Origin: Choanephora cucurbitarum
Taxonomy: Eukaryota; Mucoromycota; Mucoromycetes; Mucorales; Choanephoraceae
DNA: 64,000 bases
Assembly: GCA_025331435.1 (NCBI GenBank)
Contig: JAIWNI010000007.1
Span: 484,332 to 548,331, forward strand
Direction: 5' to 3'
The notes under the pieces are model-generated. The model searched no databases, was not told the origin of the DNA, and saw only the letters and a program-made list of their open reading frames with translations. How positions within the stretch are numbered: the first letter of the stretch is position 1; each line of letters starts with the position of its first letter. The translations under genes and the position numbers were made by a program. This document shows positions 20,483 to 31,624 of the stretch, piece by piece.

Positions 20483-21835
20483 TGCATTTCGTAACATTGG
20501 GTCCTTTGAGGACTATATTCGAAACCATAGCACCTTTACCAAAATACATTGTGATTGCAACAATCCAAATGAGTGCCAAAAGTGGTATGAAGAGTTCAAG
20601 CGTATAACCAACTCTCTCGGTATCCAAACCGTTAAAGTCAAAGCGTCAATAGTATGGAAGGAGCTCATTCTGACAAAGGAAAGGTTGGTTTAAAAAGGTC
20701 TTCTTCCTGCCTACGTACAGTTCCAGCTTCATCGTCAACAGCCGCAACATTACAGAAGATATGGTACAATTTGCCAAAGAATCTTTCAATATGATCAAGA
20801 ATAGGAATGCTCGATGTTTTGCTGCTGATCCGAACAAATGGCTTGCCATTCACAACATTCTTAAGATCAATAAGAAAATGGACTCTGAGTTGTCTCATTG
20901 CTTCGACGCTGCCATCAACGAGGCCATGTACAGGCACTTCCTCAGCCCTCCTACTCGCTTATCGGCCACCTTGCGTCAGGAAATCGTTGATTACCTTTTG
21001 GACCTTGATGAAGACAACATATCAAGAAATAAAAGAGCAAAATAAACATTTTGGCAGCAAGAAAGACAGGTACAGTAGGTCAAGTGATTGAAGCCTTGGT
21101 CAACCTTGCAAGTCAGATGATGAAAGTGGAAAAGCCTGTTGGTGAGAGCATATTGGAGTCTGTGTGGTCCCATTTGTTTAAAGTAATCAAGGATTACGAC
21201 CCGCATCGCTTCGACAATAGCCTCTTCAAGAAGCCACATCCTCTCCCTCTCTCTCTCTCTCTCTATCGGCCAGACTATGCAGTAGAAGTCAATTCCTCTC
21301 CTTCCTTTGTGAATCTGGTTCACGAAGTTAAGCCTTGCTCCTCGGCTCCTGATGATTTAGCTCTTGACTTGTACCGCGTTGGTATCTTCTCTCTGGCTTT
21401 GTACGAGCGTTATGGCATGGAAAGTGTGATATCTTTTCACGCTAAAGGCTTAGATGCGACATTTTATGTCACACATTCTACGAAAACTTTTACTTGATGT
21501 GTGAGTTGGAAGCAATCAAGTTTCCTAGCACCATGTCAGAGTACTGCCACTTCGGTGCTCTTGATGCTTTGTTGAATGTTTCTTCCGTGTTTGAGAAACG
21601 ATGCATTCAGCAACCACAGCATCCACAGTCAACGAACTTTTTTCCAAGCACCAAGATGAAGTGTATGTATGGCTTGAGCACAAATAGATCACAAAAAAGC
21701 GCAGAGAAGGTACCATCTTCATTTTTGTCTAGATCAACTTTTCTGCATAATTCAAATAAAGTTACTTTTATAATCAACATATGCTATTTAGCTACTCATA
21801 AATTTATTAGTTTAAAATTTCTTTGGAATTCATAA
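20470..21835 (+). pseudogene. PD-(D/E)XK-like family gene, frameshifted (copy 3)
   Basis: Readable plus-strand blocks in order: RNIGSFEDYIRNHSTFTKIH and TVKVKASIVWKELILTKE, then a frame change near 20690, VFFLPTYSSSFIVNSRNITE, and MVQFAKESFNMIKN...DYLLDLDEDN. Next comes AARKTGTVGQVIEALVNLAS, SHLFKVIKDYDPHRFDN, RPDYAVEVNSSPSFVNLVHE followed by VKP (a classical PD...E-x-K arrangement) and DLYRVGIFSLALYERYG. A further frame change near 21478 leads to FYLMCELEAIKFPSTMSEY. The PD...EVK segment is the best match in the window to the PD-(D/E)XK nuclease core. At least two shifts, plus the adjacent inverted duplicate of one exon, mark it as inactive. The block CELEAIKFP...EKR corresponds to CRLRHFEELKVP... 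in the 8.4-kb copy. Confidence 0.55.
21027..21200 (+). repeat. Right arm of the inverted duplication
   Basis: The in-place exon (AARKTGTVGQVIEALVNLAS...ESVWSHLFKV) of the third nuclease-family copy, matched by the inverted arm at 20320-20482. Confidence 0.75.
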
Positions 21836-22356
21836 ATAGATTGAGTAAAGCACGTATTGGTTATTTGCTGTAAAATATCCGATAGAGAGCAGGCTGTCGT
21901 TACAAGCTCCCAAGATCTTGACGAGGACCTGATACAAAACAACATGCTCACAAAGTAATGGGTAGACCCGCCGCAAAGTTCGCGTTAAGCAGAAAAAGAA
22001 AATCAAAAGGAAAAACGATTTTACTACCTGACAACCTTTTTCTTAATGGACGAGAAAACTCGAGCCACAAGAATAGTTTTTGGATTTCTAATTTTTCTAG
22101 CAAATACGCTAGCTTATACATCAAACTTTTTTGTCTATTGCGTAAGTTACTTCTTTCGTTTTGTGTAGTATTTCTTGATTTGGAGCAAACGTAATTTTTA
22201 AGCTATTTGAGGCTGTGGCATAACAATTCACGTTCACCCAACCATTGAATTGTAGTTTTCCCGTTATCCGTCCTGTACCTCTTCATGACTCTTTTGAGCA
22301 ACCAACATATATAAACATGAGCTGCGCCTTTTTACTCAATCTAACTGAAAGAAAAC
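21836..22356. other. Non-coding
   Basis: Between the broken nuclease-family copy and the NmrA-like gene. A 78-codon plus-strand ORF at 21958 (MGRPAAKFALSRKRKSKGK...) is basic and then hydrophobic without recognisable features. I treat it as chance. Confidence 0.4.
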
Positions 22357-22368
22357 TATATATAAAGG
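22357..22368 (+). promoter_or_regulatory. TATA box of the NmrA-like gene
   Basis: TATATATAAAGG about 70 bp before the ATG at 22438, followed by a CT-rich stretch and an A-run directly before the start codon, as in highly expressed fungal promoters. Confidence 0.5.
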
Positions 22369-22437
22369 ATCATACAAAAAGACTCTCTGATTACTTCTCA
22401 TTTTCTCTTCCTAAAAAAAAAATAACAACTATCATAA

Positions 22438-23316
22438 ATGACTCGAAAGCCTGTTTTTATCATCGGTGGTACTGGCAACGTCGGTACAAAGGCTGTCAAG
22501 GATCTCCTAGCCAACAATGTACCTCTCACCCTTCTTGCTCGTAATCCCGAAAAGGTCAAGACTCTATTCCCTGATCATGTCGATCATATCCGTATTGTGA
22601 AAGGTGATTATGATGATTTGGATGCGATCAAGGAAGGTATTCAAGGCCATGAGCGTCTCTTGCTGCTTGTTTTGGACAATCAACGTCCTGGTGAGATCAA
22701 AGGCAACATTGCCAAGATTGCCTATGAAGCTGGTGTCAAGCAGATAGTCGATATCTCCACCATTCATGTGAGTCGCAAATACCGCGCTGGCTTCGTTCCC
22801 AATGCTCAATATGTTGCTGATCAAGCCATGCACACTATTCCTAACCGTGGTTACTTGGTCTCATTGCGTCCTCATGAATTCATGTCTAATTTGTTCTGGA
22901 CTACTCGCAAGGACATGAAGGTCTTTGCTGATGATAAAGATGAAAACGAAGTGGCACCTTTCATTTCTCCTAATGATATTGGTGCTATGGCTGCTGTAAT
23001 CCTTCAAGAAGATGTTCAAAAGCATGGTGATATAAGTTACGAAATGACAGGCGATTTAGTAACTGGCAAGCAGAGGGCTGCCATTTTATCCAAACTCTTT
23101 GGGCATGATATTCCTTACATGCAAGTGACACCAGTAGAAAAATACCACAAACTAATGTCTACTGGTCACTTCCCTCATGGTATTGCTATTGATATTGTTG
23201 ACACTTTCAAGAGTGGTGTGGAAGAGAAGATTTCGCCTTGCATTGAGATTGTCTTGGGTAGAAAACCAGAATCTCTAGAAGAATACCTGACTTCAAACCA
23301 ACATCGTTTCCATTAG
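22438..23316 (+). CDS. NmrA-like NAD(P)-binding oxidoreductase-like protein
   Basis: Intronless, 292 aa. The N-terminus FIIGGTGNVGTKAVKDLL carries the GxxGxxG dinucleotide-binding loop of a Rossmann fold. It is followed by LTLLARNPEKV (second strand with the NADP-discriminating Arg region), a GDYDD acidic element and LLLLVLDN at the end of the fourth strand. The sequence lacks a clear YxxxK catalytic pair, placing it in the atypical short-chain dehydrogenase group (NmrA/HSCARG or NAD(P)H-binding YtfG-like). Members often act as redox-sensing regulators or quinone reductases. The substrate cannot be told from sequence. It is likely cytosolic, since no signal peptide is present. It is preceded by a TATA box and a CT/A-rich leader. 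Confidence 0.85.
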   Translation: MTRKPVFIIGGTGNVGTKAVKDLLANNVPLTLLARNPEKVKTLFPDHVDHIRIVKGDYDDLDAIKEGIQGHERLLLLVLDNQRPGEIKGNIAKIAYEAGVKQIVDISTIHVSRKYRAGFVPNAQYVADQAMHTIPNRGYLVSLRPHEFMSNLFWTTRKDMKVFADDKDENEVAPFISPNDIGAMAAVILQEDVQKHGDISYEMTGDLVTGKQRAAILSKLFGHDIPYMQVTPVEKYHKLMSTGHFPHGIAIDIVDTFKSGVEEKISPCIEIVLGRKPESLEEYLTSNQHRFH

Positions 23317-23357
23317 ATATCTTGTCTAGAAATAAATTTTATTGTGTATTGAATCTA

Positions 23358-23881
23358 TCAATTTGTAAGACAATTTTTGATTTGATTAGCTGTGGATAGA
23401 ACACCAGATGTAATTAAGTTCATAGTGGGAACAACTGCTGGCGATGCATTCTTCAAGATATCAACTGCTGAGGCTTTAATATCTTCCAAGATGTGCTGTA
23501 CAAATGTAATTTGCGCAGGCGTAAGCATATTCTTTTGTCCACAACAGGAAGTCTTGTACACCAAAAAGGCACCATTAGCATCAAAGAAATTCTCCAAAAA
23601 AGAGTTGATGTCGCTTTCCTTATTGCTATGAAAGATAGCTTCACTTTCGTTTCTATAGGCCGCCATAGTGGAGTTGATGCCTTCGATACCTGGTAAACAA
23701 TTCCATGTATCACTGACAACTAACTGCCGTTGAATTCGTTCAGCAAACACACTAACTGCAAACAATGAGCATGATTTTATCAGCTAAAAAAGCAACAAAT
23801 TATCCTACTGGTCAACTGTGTGATACAGAGTACAATTCCTATCAATTGAAAGATAAGCATAAAGAAAAGAAATGTAAACAT
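23358..23881 (-). CDS. Small secreted cysteine-containing protein, two exons
   Basis: Exon 1 (23881-23834) encodes MFTFLFFMLIFQLIGI, a clear hydrophobic signal segment. A 50-nt intron (GTACTC...TTTTTAG) joins it in phase 0 to exon 2 (23783-23358), giving about 157 aa. The mature part has Cys at NCLPG, a CC pair in KTSCCGQKN and a near-terminal Cys (KNCLTN). The rest is alpha-helical, with NxS/T sites (GINSTM, YRNESEA, KNASPA). Without the intron the second exon has no ATG, which supports the two-exon model. Length and composition suggest a small secreted cell-wall or effector-type protein; I do not recognise the family. It is convergent with the NmrA-like gene, with stops 41 bp apart. Confidence 0.6.
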
Positions 23882-24024
23882 CAAACTTTGTTAGGGAATT
23901 CCCTTTTAAATGTATTATTTTTTTTTCATTCTTTATTGTATTCATTTGTACGGAGGATTTACTAAAGAAGTAGTACTATCAACATAGTAAGTATTTGGAG
24001 AGTGTATCAACATTTTTTTTTTAC

Positions 24025-26837
24025 TTACTTTGTGAGACGTGTATCAAGTGAAAGTGATTGGAGTAACAATGTCATATCTTGTGTATGATTAGTTACATTT
24101 TTGTTAACATGAGTTTCAGTTTGTTGTCCCAATAATGCATCTTTTAAATTCTCAACACCAATCGTTTGCTTCTTATCTTGTTCATCTCGCTATAAAAAAA
24201 AAAAAAAGCTTGGTTAAACCTATTTATCACTAAAGAAAAACAAGCTTACATTGATATCAAGACGAGTCCAAGGAGTAGCCAGCTTAGCTTTTAGGTCACT
24301 CAAGTTACGTGATGTTCTGATTCGGAAAGTGCGATCAAGTTTTTCTGATTATACATAACAATGAGGCTGTGTGTATAGCATGCATAATTTTTTTTTCTTT
24401 TACCTTGTGTTTCTGTACCCCAATCTAACATCAATTTGCTTTCTAACTCTGTTCCTTCTACATCTTCTTCATCTCTCAAGGGACCATCTTTGGACAACAT
24501 ACGAATGACATCTTTTCTATCTACCCATGTATCCATCACAGCCGATTCAGACGTATCCAGTGCATCAAACGAACGCTCTTGTTCTAAAAAGAAAGTAGGG
24601 TATTGATTCGATTGGATGCGTTTCTGTTTGATGCTGTCTGCATAATCAATCAGACTGTCAATATGGTATTTTTGGGCGATCATCCACAGCCACTCTACCA
24701 AGAGAGCAGCTACGGCAACAGCGCGTTCTGAGCCTGAGAGCGCTACTGCCTCTTGTTCGACCAAGTCCTGAATCTTAAACATCAAGGGAACAGCCTTGAT
24801 GGTTTCATCGGCACCAAACTTTCGGATCAAAGCAGATAAGATATCACGAATCGCCAGGACGTCGTTCTTGCTAAGATTAGAAAGTTGGATCCAGTCTACG
24901 ATGAACTGATGAAGCGTGTTGACAAACACAACATCACTGTGTTGATTCAACATATGTTTTGGATAAGGTCTATAGAGGGAATAAGACATGGCTGCTTTGT
25001 ATGTGTGTGTGTATAAACTTACTCAAGTACCACTTCATTTTCACTTGTGAGTTCTAAATAATGTATCAAAATAGAAGCGAAATCAACTCTAGTTTCAGAT
25101 GCTTGGTCCGTCAACAGACCCAAGGCAGGTGTCCAGATGTCTAGAGTGACTGAGTTGCTATAGACAGTGACTGCATGATCCAGTTCGTTTTCGGTAGGCT
25201 CGTCCGTACATGAAGAGACCACAAGGTCAAGACAGCGGAGGACAACATGACGGTATACCTTCATGGGCAAGCCATCCTGTGTGGCCATCGTGTTGCCTAC
25301 TTTGAGTTTAGCGATCAAATAGCCTGTGATATCATTCAGCTGATTCAGATAGTATGTTTGTGTAGCTAATCCACCAATACTGTGACATAAGCCTTGTTGA
25401 ATGGCATAGGCCATCGTGTCTTGTTGTTCCTGAAACATCTTGAAATCTTGTACGGATTTCATCAGATGAATAAAGAGTGAGTTAAGGACTTCTAGAACAG
25501 AAATGCCTACAAGGGGTATATCTGCATTCAACACGGCTTTCAAGATCGAAACAAGTGATGCATGCTTTTCCAACATTTTTTCGTCCATGGATGATTTGAC
25601 TGTCTCTAACTGTTGAAGTACTTCGGATACAAGTAAATAACGGTATTGAGGCTATATATATTTTAGAGAGTTAACTATGAGAAGATCATTCAACTTTTTG
25701 GCTTTACCTGTAAAGATTCTAAAGCTAATTTCATCATGGCTACTGCAAATGTATTGGGCCACCATCTCTCATATGTATCCATAAAGTCAAACAAAGGACC
25801 TAATGCCAATTTGACGGCGACTCCATTGATTTTGCTGAATAAAATCACAGATGTCTTTGCTGCCAAAATCTCAACCGTATGTGCATTAGATGTTTCATGA
25901 TCAATAGCAGATTGCCTAATATCAATATCCTCACTAACAACAGCAAAAAGTCAGTCTAGGCAATCATCCCAAAAAAAACAAATACATTACTTTTGAGCCA
26001 ATGTGTCAGCTGGGCATTTTGTGTTAGATAGAGTGATGATAAGAGGTGTCAAGATGAGATCCAATTGAACTTTGAAGTTGGAAGCTTGAAATGCAGTAGA
26101 AGTCACTGCAGCCTGTAATGCTCTTTGACCAATGTATCTCATTCTATTAGACAGTCAGTCTTTCTCTATCTTATTCCAAATAAAAGGCCTGCCTCTATCC
26201 TTACTGTAGCCTTAATGTCTCATCTTGATTTTCAAAAGCACAAAATACTGCCATCTTCTTTAACAACTCTTCATAATCTTTTGTGAATTCAGCATCAACA
26301 CCTAATGTTGAACCATCATGATAACTAGTAAACATAATAAACTGTGTTGAATGAGTTGTGTGTGTGTTTTGTCCAAGATTCTATCAAATACTTTACTACT
26401 TGACAAGCCAAATCAACCACCTCAATATCTCTTGTCTCTAATATCATATCAATGATTTTGACAACATATTTAGAAAACAAATTTAAATCTCGGTGACATG
26501 CTTCCACTAATGATTTAAGAATCTCCAAGGAGACTTGATTGTTTCTATTGTCAAGTCAGTTTGCTGGAAGGTGTCAATCAAGCCAGACTTACTGTTTTCT
26601 ACCCTTGGCTACATCTCTTTCTACTTTCTTCTCCAAAAAGAGACCTACTTTGGTCAACTTGACAGGTCTTGAACTGGCATAAAAGACAAGATAGCTTAGT
26701 TCAGACGATCGAGGTCCCTTTTCACCTTCTTTTTCGGGATAACAATTGTTGATGAGTGTTGCGTGCTTTGTATAACTATTGGAAAATATAAGTCATTTTG
26801 AGGGTTTCTTTTTGGTTCTTCATCCTTACAGGTGCAT
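24025..26837 (-). CDS. EFR3: EFR3-like plasma-membrane scaffold of PI4-kinase complex
   Basis: Armadillo-like protein that anchors phosphatidylinositol 4-kinase (Stt4 with Ypp1/TTC7) at the plasma membrane. Ten exons give about 769 aa with frame kept: 26837-26830, 26775-26593, 26544-26397, 26341-26205, 26143-25991, 25933-25708, 25651-25023, 24969-24404, 24344-24250 and 24189-24025. The N-terminus YTKHATLINNCYPEKEGEKG followed by ELSYLVFYASSRPVKLTKVG is diagnostic of EFR3. Further segments are LEILKSLVEACHRDLNLFSK, VFIMFTSYHDGSTLGVDAEF and RTSRNLSDLKAKLATPWTRL. The first coding exon is only 8 nt (ATGCACCT). Fungal EFR3 relies on basic residues, or on palmitoylated Cys in animals, for membrane binding; a CY pair is present near the start. 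The coding region seems complete. Confidence 0.88.
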
Positions 26838-27884
26838 GTAAGATGAGCTATGAGAGAGAGAAAAAAAAAAGAGAGAAATTAAAGTGGGAGAAATAAGTTA
26901 ATTACAAAAATAGAAAATAAGCAATGCAGCCAAACTTAGTAATGAAGCACGAAATTTCAAACTCTGTTGTCACTCTATTTAAAGCAAAGTAATGTCTTTC
27001 TATTATATTACATATTCAGTATTACTTTTTTTTTCCTTCTTTTTCTTCTCCTAAATTCTTCTTATTATCTGTACTATATTCATCAGTCTATAGGTTGCAT
27101 TCTGTACCTTCGAAGTAAGATGATGTTTATGTTTTGCATTGTAAGTTCAATGATCTTCATGAGGAAGCCATGACACATTCAGAACTACATGAAAGGCATG
27201 TATTTTGACTTGCAAAAGATTGTTGTGTGCTTACACCATGCCCTGGCTACGCTGGTGGTCTCCTATTGCTTCGAGAATTTTGGTCTTATTCATATTGCTA
27301 TACAATAGCCAGATGGCTATCCTTAGTATGCCGTAAAGCAAAAGTAATTGTCAAGACAGGTAAGGATGTATTAGAGAAGCTTGAGGAAGCAGATGGAGTT
27401 GTGGCGTGTGTCAGGTACACGTCTTGAATAGAATGAAGGGAGTGTGAGTTGCTGCTTTATTTGTCGGATTATTTGGATGTTACAGGTTAATGAGAAGCGA
27501 TCTACATCAAGTTTTCTTCTGTCCAATAATACACAGAACCGAATGAATTCACGGTCTCAGCAGCTATTTCTCGCTCTATCGTTGTACATGACTGATATGA
27601 TTCCTTTTTCCCTCCCTCTTTAAATGACTAGCTACCATGTCATATCAACTGATAGACATATCATGATTTGAAGAACAACATGGTCTCTTATAGTCAATCT
27701 AAATACAATTCATAAAGATAGATTAGAACAAAAGAAAGCTGCAAAACAAAAGGCTTATTTTATACAAACATAAATGTGCGTCATCACCTTAATAAGTGCT
27801 TGTCATTTCCTCCTTTTAATTTTATTTGATATTGCCCTTTTTTCTTTTCTCTTTTCTCTCTCTCTCTCCTTGTAAAGAGATACC
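26838..27884. other. Intergenic with one candidate small spliced gene
   Basis: Mostly A/T-rich. From 27238 a plus-strand frame MPWLRWWSPIASRILVLF... has a signal-anchor-like start. Downstream, KDVLEKLEEADGVVACVR (ending 27417 at a GTACAC donor) can join across 27418-27486 to RLMRSDLHQVFFCPIIHRTE and a TGA at about 27544. The join within the first part would need a very short intron, so this remains weak. Confidence 0.25.
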
Positions 27885-29598
27885 ATGATTTTACCGAGTT
27901 CTGTACTGTTCTGTTTAATTTGGGTTGTGTTTGCCTCAAGGCAGGTCCTTGCTAGACAACTCATGAATCATACCAAACAATACGCAACCAACAGTACAGT
28001 TCATTATGAACTTGTCTGTCAATCAGATCCAATATTCTGTGATAAAGTCGATAAGGCAGTTGCTGCTGCTATTGATGAACTTACCAAGGTGGTAAATATC
28101 AAGACAAGTCTATTGTAAGCAATTCTTCCCCTCCTGATAAAACTGAATGATCACTAAAAAAAAATATACTAAAATCCATAGAATTTTAGTGAAATATCAT
28201 AGTTTCTGTAGAAAGACATGTGCCAATGATACCTATGGATGGGGTTCACCTACCTCTCAAGTAAAGTAAAACACGTTAATATATTTACTGTGTTTTTTGT
28301 TGATGAATTCCTTCATAGTTTACATTACCATTTGAAGACGGTGCAGATCTAAATTATGTTTATCCACAGGCATTAGCGAAACAATTAGCACCTTACAACA
28401 GTACTTCTGTATGGGCTCAATATGATGTTGAAATTGAAATTAACAGTGATCTCTATACAAACATTTCAGATGATCCAGATGAAATTAATGTTGGCAAATA
28501 TTGGTTTGTAAAGTAGAGAGCCCAACTATAAAGAAAAATCAAGCTCTAACTGAGCAATAGGACGATCATACAACTGAAATAGCCTCAGAACAGATTGATT
28601 TTCGATATATTGTGTTACATGAACTACTTCATGGCATGGGTTTCCTGAGTGCCTGGGCTGCTTATTTCTGGACAAAGGCATCTCCCTTTCGTAAACTGGT
28701 AGACGGTGTAATTGATCCACTTGAACTTCAATTGGTCACACCAGGCCCATACTGGTTTATCAATCAGGACACAGGACCAGCCTATGTGACTGGATTCCAA
28801 CATACCATGATCTTTGACAAGTACCTGGTCAACATGAACCGTGAACTCAACACGACTCAAACTACCCTGCTGTCTGATATTGCCATGGACATGCAGAACT
28901 TTTGTGTCTCAGACAACAATGCCTTCATTGTCAATTTCCTGCATGCCTTCAATGCAGCCAATCAATCGACGACAGCACACAAATTGTGGCTTTCCCTATC
29001 TGAGCCAGAGACCCTTCAGTTCATGTTTCAGCCACCGCATAACCACAGCCAATTCAGTCAACTGCCTTATTTAAATCAGACGTACCGCAACATGACTCTC
29101 TTGACCGGCAATGATCTCTTTCAGGTCTTTTATTTTGAACAGACGGATCCGACCATCAATCGACCTGGCCTGATGATCTCTCATCTGGATGATCAGTATC
29201 AGAACACGGTGGATTTCTTGATGACACAGCATTACCATATGGGACAGACGTTGGAATCGCTTGTACAAAAGTTCTATCAAGAGATTCCTGTGCTTCAGTA
29301 CAATCAGTCTTTACCGAATGGCACCTTGATGCAGGCACGGTATCAATCGCCTATTGGACCTGGTATCTTGCGCGTGCTTGATTCGATCGGCTACTCGACT
29401 GTGTTGACCAGTACCAGTTATACATCGGATGGTAACCCAAAAGCACCTCGATCTCGATCTATCTGTGATGACAACAATACAAATCATAACCTTAAATCAG
29501 GTTCTGTCTTGACCTCAATAGCATCTGTCTCTTCTTCTTTACCTTCATTTTATCTGATTTTTTTGATCTATCTCTGTTTACAGTCAAATACAGTCTAA
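27885..29598 (+). CDS. Secreted, probably GPI-anchored HExxH zinc metalloprotease
   Basis: Four exons (27885-28114, 28182-28260, 28319-28507, 28561-29598) give about 511 aa. An N-terminal signal peptide (VLFCLIWVVFASRQVLA) is followed by a Cys-containing pro-region. The catalytic motif HELLHGMGFLSAW in exon 4 is HExxHxxG(F), as in gluzincin/metzincin-type peptidases, with two Zn ligands and Glu visible. Many N-glycosylation sites follow (NMTLL, NQSLPN, NNTN). The end is Ser/Thr-rich and terminates in a hydrophobic segment (LPSFYLIFLIYLCL) expected for GPI attachment. No downstream third-ligand motif is obvious beyond the Gly-Phe extension. The CT-rich stretch before the ATG is a typical fungal leader. 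It likely acts at the cell surface or in the wall; the substrate is unknown. Confidence 0.8.
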
Positions 29599-30406
29599 AA
29601 GAATAAACCTATCTTTTTTTTTTGAAATATAGGATTTAAAAAGAAAAGAACAAATCCTAATGACAACAAGAAGACACGTATGCTTATTTCCTTTTTTGGT
29701 CTTTTTGCATCTTCTCTGTCTTACTGACGCGTTTAAAGTACTATGTCACTTTGAACCAAGCTGATATATCTAAAACAAAGAAAAGAACGTATGCGCAGTA
29801 GCTTGGACAAAAAGGAAGTTTAAGGAGTAATGATTAAATTATTGTTTGTTTATGGCCGCAGTCTATTTTCTTTGTCTTCAGATATGGTTACCAGGCACAG
29901 AATTCAAAAGCTATAAAAAGAATTCTTTTTTTATTTTTGTGTTTGTTATCCTCTCATGTTACACTAACCGTTAGAGAACAATACAATAGGTTGTACAATC
30001 TATGCAATTCATCTTTCTATTCACCAAAAAGAGATGGCACAGCAGGTTGCTAAGCAACAACGTTTCGAAACAGAAATTGATATTCATGAGGTCACTCTCA
30101 CTTTTTGCGGGAATAAATATTTTAATTTAATTAGTTTCAATTCTTAAAAGTATAGATTGCGCGCAAAAAAGAAACTAAAAGTTTAAATTAAGCCTCTTTC
30201 CTTTTTTAATGCGCATGAATTTATTTGACGTTTGAAACCCACTGATTTAAAAGATTCGGAAAGCCAACCTTCTAAAATCAGATGCAAGCCATGTTACACT
30301 TAACTCCGATTGCATTTTATATATAAAAAGGGCTTATTTTTTTTACTTTCATACTTTTTTTTACTTTTCTATCTATCTATTCTATGTACTTTATATATTT
30401 ATAAAA
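29599..30406. other. Intergenic
   Basis: A/T-rich, no gene or repeat recognised. It contains the promoter of the next gene. Confidence 0.5.
30318..30330 (+). promoter_or_regulatory. TATA box of the MIT-like gene
   Basis: TATATATAAAAAG about 77 bp before the ATG at 30407, followed by T-rich sequence. Confidence 0.45.
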
Positions 30407-31070
30407 ATGCAAATTACAGCCATGCCAGCTACATCTACATTATTTAAATCTAAATTAAATCATTTTATCACTAAACTATCACATCCTACAAAAGAAGAAG
30501 AGGAAGATGAAACACCTATTCAGAAACAAAGAAAACCAAGTTACGCAACTTCAGTTGAATCTACCAGCAGTATGGCAGATAGATTTCGACAGGTGATTCC
30601 TTTCTTTCGTCGCCGCAGTTCAGGCAATGTATCTACACTAGCACCAACAGAAGAAACAGCAGGACAACCTTCTTCTGCTGTGCCTAATTCGTCTATCACA
30701 ATGACACCCATTTCACCGACAACATCGGATTATGTTCAATCTATAGAACGATTACGATCACTTTACAAATTAGCGATTGATGAGGTAAAATCACATCTGC
30801 TTTTATTATTATTATTATTATTTACTGATTTTTCTTTATTAGTTAAATTATGCTATTGATTCTCAAGGATCATCTTACTATCCAGGCGATCTTGTTACAG
30901 CACGTGAAGCATTGGATGATTGTGCAAATGCATTCATGCAATTACTCTTACATACCACAGATCCAGTTACACGTGAAAGCCTTCAGAGTTACATGACCCC
31001 TCGTCTGATGCGACTTCAAAAGAAGTTAGATGCTTTACCTGAAGTAGATGAAGATAACGATTATTACTAA
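30407..31070 (+). CDS. MIT-domain-like protein
   Basis: Two exons (30407-30784 and 30843-31070, phase 0) give about 201 aa. The first 110 residues are basic, Ser/Thr/Pro-rich and probably disordered (RQVIPFFRRRSSG). The C-terminal 90 residues form three predicted helices: SIERLRSLYKLAIDELNYAI, TAREALDDCANAFMQLLLHT and SYMTPRLMRLQKKLDAL. The spacing and the basic third helix resemble MIT domains, which bind ESCRT-III tails. The protein ends with an acidic tail (EVDEDNDYY). If the assignment is right, a role in endosomal sorting or cytokinesis would follow, but this is inference from fold pattern only. A start four codons further in (MPATS) is also possible. Confidence 0.65.
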
Positions 31071-31607
31071 TTTGTACATTTCTATTTGATACCTTTAATA
31101 TGATTGTAAATATAATTCATAACAAACAAAGAGAATCACATGTGTATATATATATAAATAAATTCCCTTTTGTATTCTTATTAGATTTCATTGGCTGACA
31201 TCATTTTCATGCAAATGCTTCTTACATGTCAAAGAAAAAAAAAAGGATGAGTCATGTTGATAGGAACCCCGATAAATTCCTGCAAACAACACATTTCTAT
31301 TTGAGGTAGTTTAATGCAAAAATTTATTATGCATTGTTATTTTCACACACTATCAACGGAATGAAAGATGATTTGCTCCCTAAAATGCTTAGGTAAGCAT
31401 ATCTTTTTACCCTTTCCATCGGAAAAAAATAGCCCTTGTCTTATTGAATTGCGAAATCATGATCATGTTATTCACGAAATTTTCATCACTATGAAAAAAT
31501 AACATTTAGCCGAAAATCTTTCTTAGTAAGCATAGACTGCGAAAGTAAGCTGACTAAGCCTCTTGGAGGCTGATTGGATTATTCTGCTTGAATGAAGGAA
31601 AAGTACC
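31071..31607. other. Intergenic
   Basis: No gene seen between the MIT-like gene and the left target site (TA) of the Tc1/mariner element. Confidence 0.5.
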
Positions 31608-31624
31608 TACAGTGCTTATGGTCC

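Noticed and set aside
20259..20627. 122-codon minus-strand ORF as a separate gene
   Set aside because: It is the inverted copy of the exon at 21027-21200 plus shadow frame of the plus-strand exon.
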